Source: CAZSPL01 sp964608735
GTDB taxonomy: Bacteria > JAJVIF01 > JAPKYR01 > CAZSPL01
DNA length: 14,358 nucleotides
Direction: 5' to 3'
Assembly: GCA_964608735.1 (NCBI GenBank)
Contig: CAZSPL010000087.1
Span: 1-14,358 of the forward strand
A model generated the notes under the pieces. That model was given only the letters and a program-made list of their open reading frames with translations. It ran no database searches and was not told the origin of the DNA. Numbering within the stretch: position 1 is the stretch's first letter; each line of letters begins with the position of its first letter. Of this stretch, positions 14,073-14,358 are shown piece after piece. The position numbers and the translations under genes were made by a program.

Positions 14073-14358
14073 ATGAGCCGTAAAGAAGAAAATCCACAGG
14101 CGGGTGGCGCCGGACCGGAAGGGCACGCCGCCAATGATCTTGGAAGGGAGTCCATCCTCAAGTTTCTTGAAGCTCACATAGAGGAATTGAGGAACTTCAG
14201 CGTATCCAGGATAGGGCTGTTCGGCTCTTTCGCCAGGGATGAGGCAACTTCCGAAAGCGATGTCGATATCCTCGTTACGTTTGAAAATAAAACCTTCGAC
14301 AATTACATGGACCTCAAGTTCTTCCTCGAGGACAGCCTGAAGCATAAGGTCGATCTCG
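14073..14358 (+). CDS. MNT-family nucleotidyltransferase, partial (cut by window end)
   Basis: N-terminal 95 residues of a minimal nucleotidyltransferase (COG1669/MntA type); the 3' end lies outside the window. The active-site signature runs from residue 48: GLFGSFARDEATSESDVDILV, with the G51-S52 motif and metal-binding D63 and D65. The third expected acidic residue is D94 (KVDL) at the very edge. Residues 1-24 are polar and Gly/Ala-rich and not part of the domain. ATG 14073 has GGAGG 6 bases upstream; ATG 14028, in frame and preceded by AAAGGA, would add 15 residues. Such proteins are often antitoxins that AMPylate a HEPN toxin (HepT) encoded next door, here presumably beyond the right edge. 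It is divergent from nuoA and not part of complex I. Other roles within the family cannot be excluded. Confidence 0.88.
   Translation, partial: MSRKEENPQAGGAGPEGHAANDLGRESILKFLEAHIEELRNFSVSRIGLFGSFARDEATSESDVDILVTFENKTFDNYMDLKFFLEDSLKHKVDL

Noticed and set aside
1..14358. CRISPR arrays, tRNA or rRNA genes, insertion sequences.
   Set aside because: No regularly spaced repeats, RNA gene signatures, transposase genes or paired terminal repeats were seen.

Overview
The window is dominated by one minus-strand operon for the membrane and quinone modules of respiratory complex I (proton-pumping NADH:quinone oxidoreductase type). In transcription order, from right to left, the genes are nuoA, nuoB, nuoC, nuoD, nuoH, nuoI, nuoJ, nuoK, nuoL and nuoM (13762 down to 1955). 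NuoB, NuoC, NuoD and NuoI form the Fe-S/quinone connecting arm. NuoA, H, J, K, L and M form the proton-translocating membrane arm. Genes for the NADH-dehydrogenase module (nuoE, nuoF, nuoG) are not between nuoD and nuoH, where they often sit. nuoN, which usually follows nuoM, is also absent; a lipoprotein gene with its own promoter follows instead.

The most striking feature is that several membrane subunits are much larger than usual. NuoL is 1037 residues, with about 370 extra residues in the TM6-TM7 loop. NuoH is 717 residues, with about 208 extra residues in the TM2-TM3 loop plus extensions at both ends. NuoJ and NuoM carry N-terminal extensions with extra predicted membrane helices. NuoK has a lengthened TM2-TM3 loop. 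By canonical complex I topology all the loop insertions lie on the periplasmic face. The conserved charged residues of the pumping and quinone machinery are all present in frame, so these look like working, enlarged subunits rather than broken genes.

Left flank (1-1954): two monocistronic-looking minus-strand genes. One encodes a small secreted lipoprotein with a possible Ig-like fold (1317-1859). The other encodes an unusually long type II secretion/type IV pilin-like prepilin (47-1021). Each has a recognisable sigma70-type promoter and a Rho-independent terminator.

Right flank (13763-14358): a 310-base intergenic region separates nuoA from a divergent plus-strand gene, cut by the window edge. 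It encodes a minimal nucleotidyltransferase (MNT family, often the antitoxin of a HEPN-MNT pair).

The organism is a diderm bacterium (lipoprotein, pseudopilin, complex I) with moderately high GC. It is probably from a little-studied lineage given the unusual subunit architecture, but the phylum cannot be settled from this window. All statements of subunit identity rest on recognised motifs; whether the insertions are new to science needs a database search.
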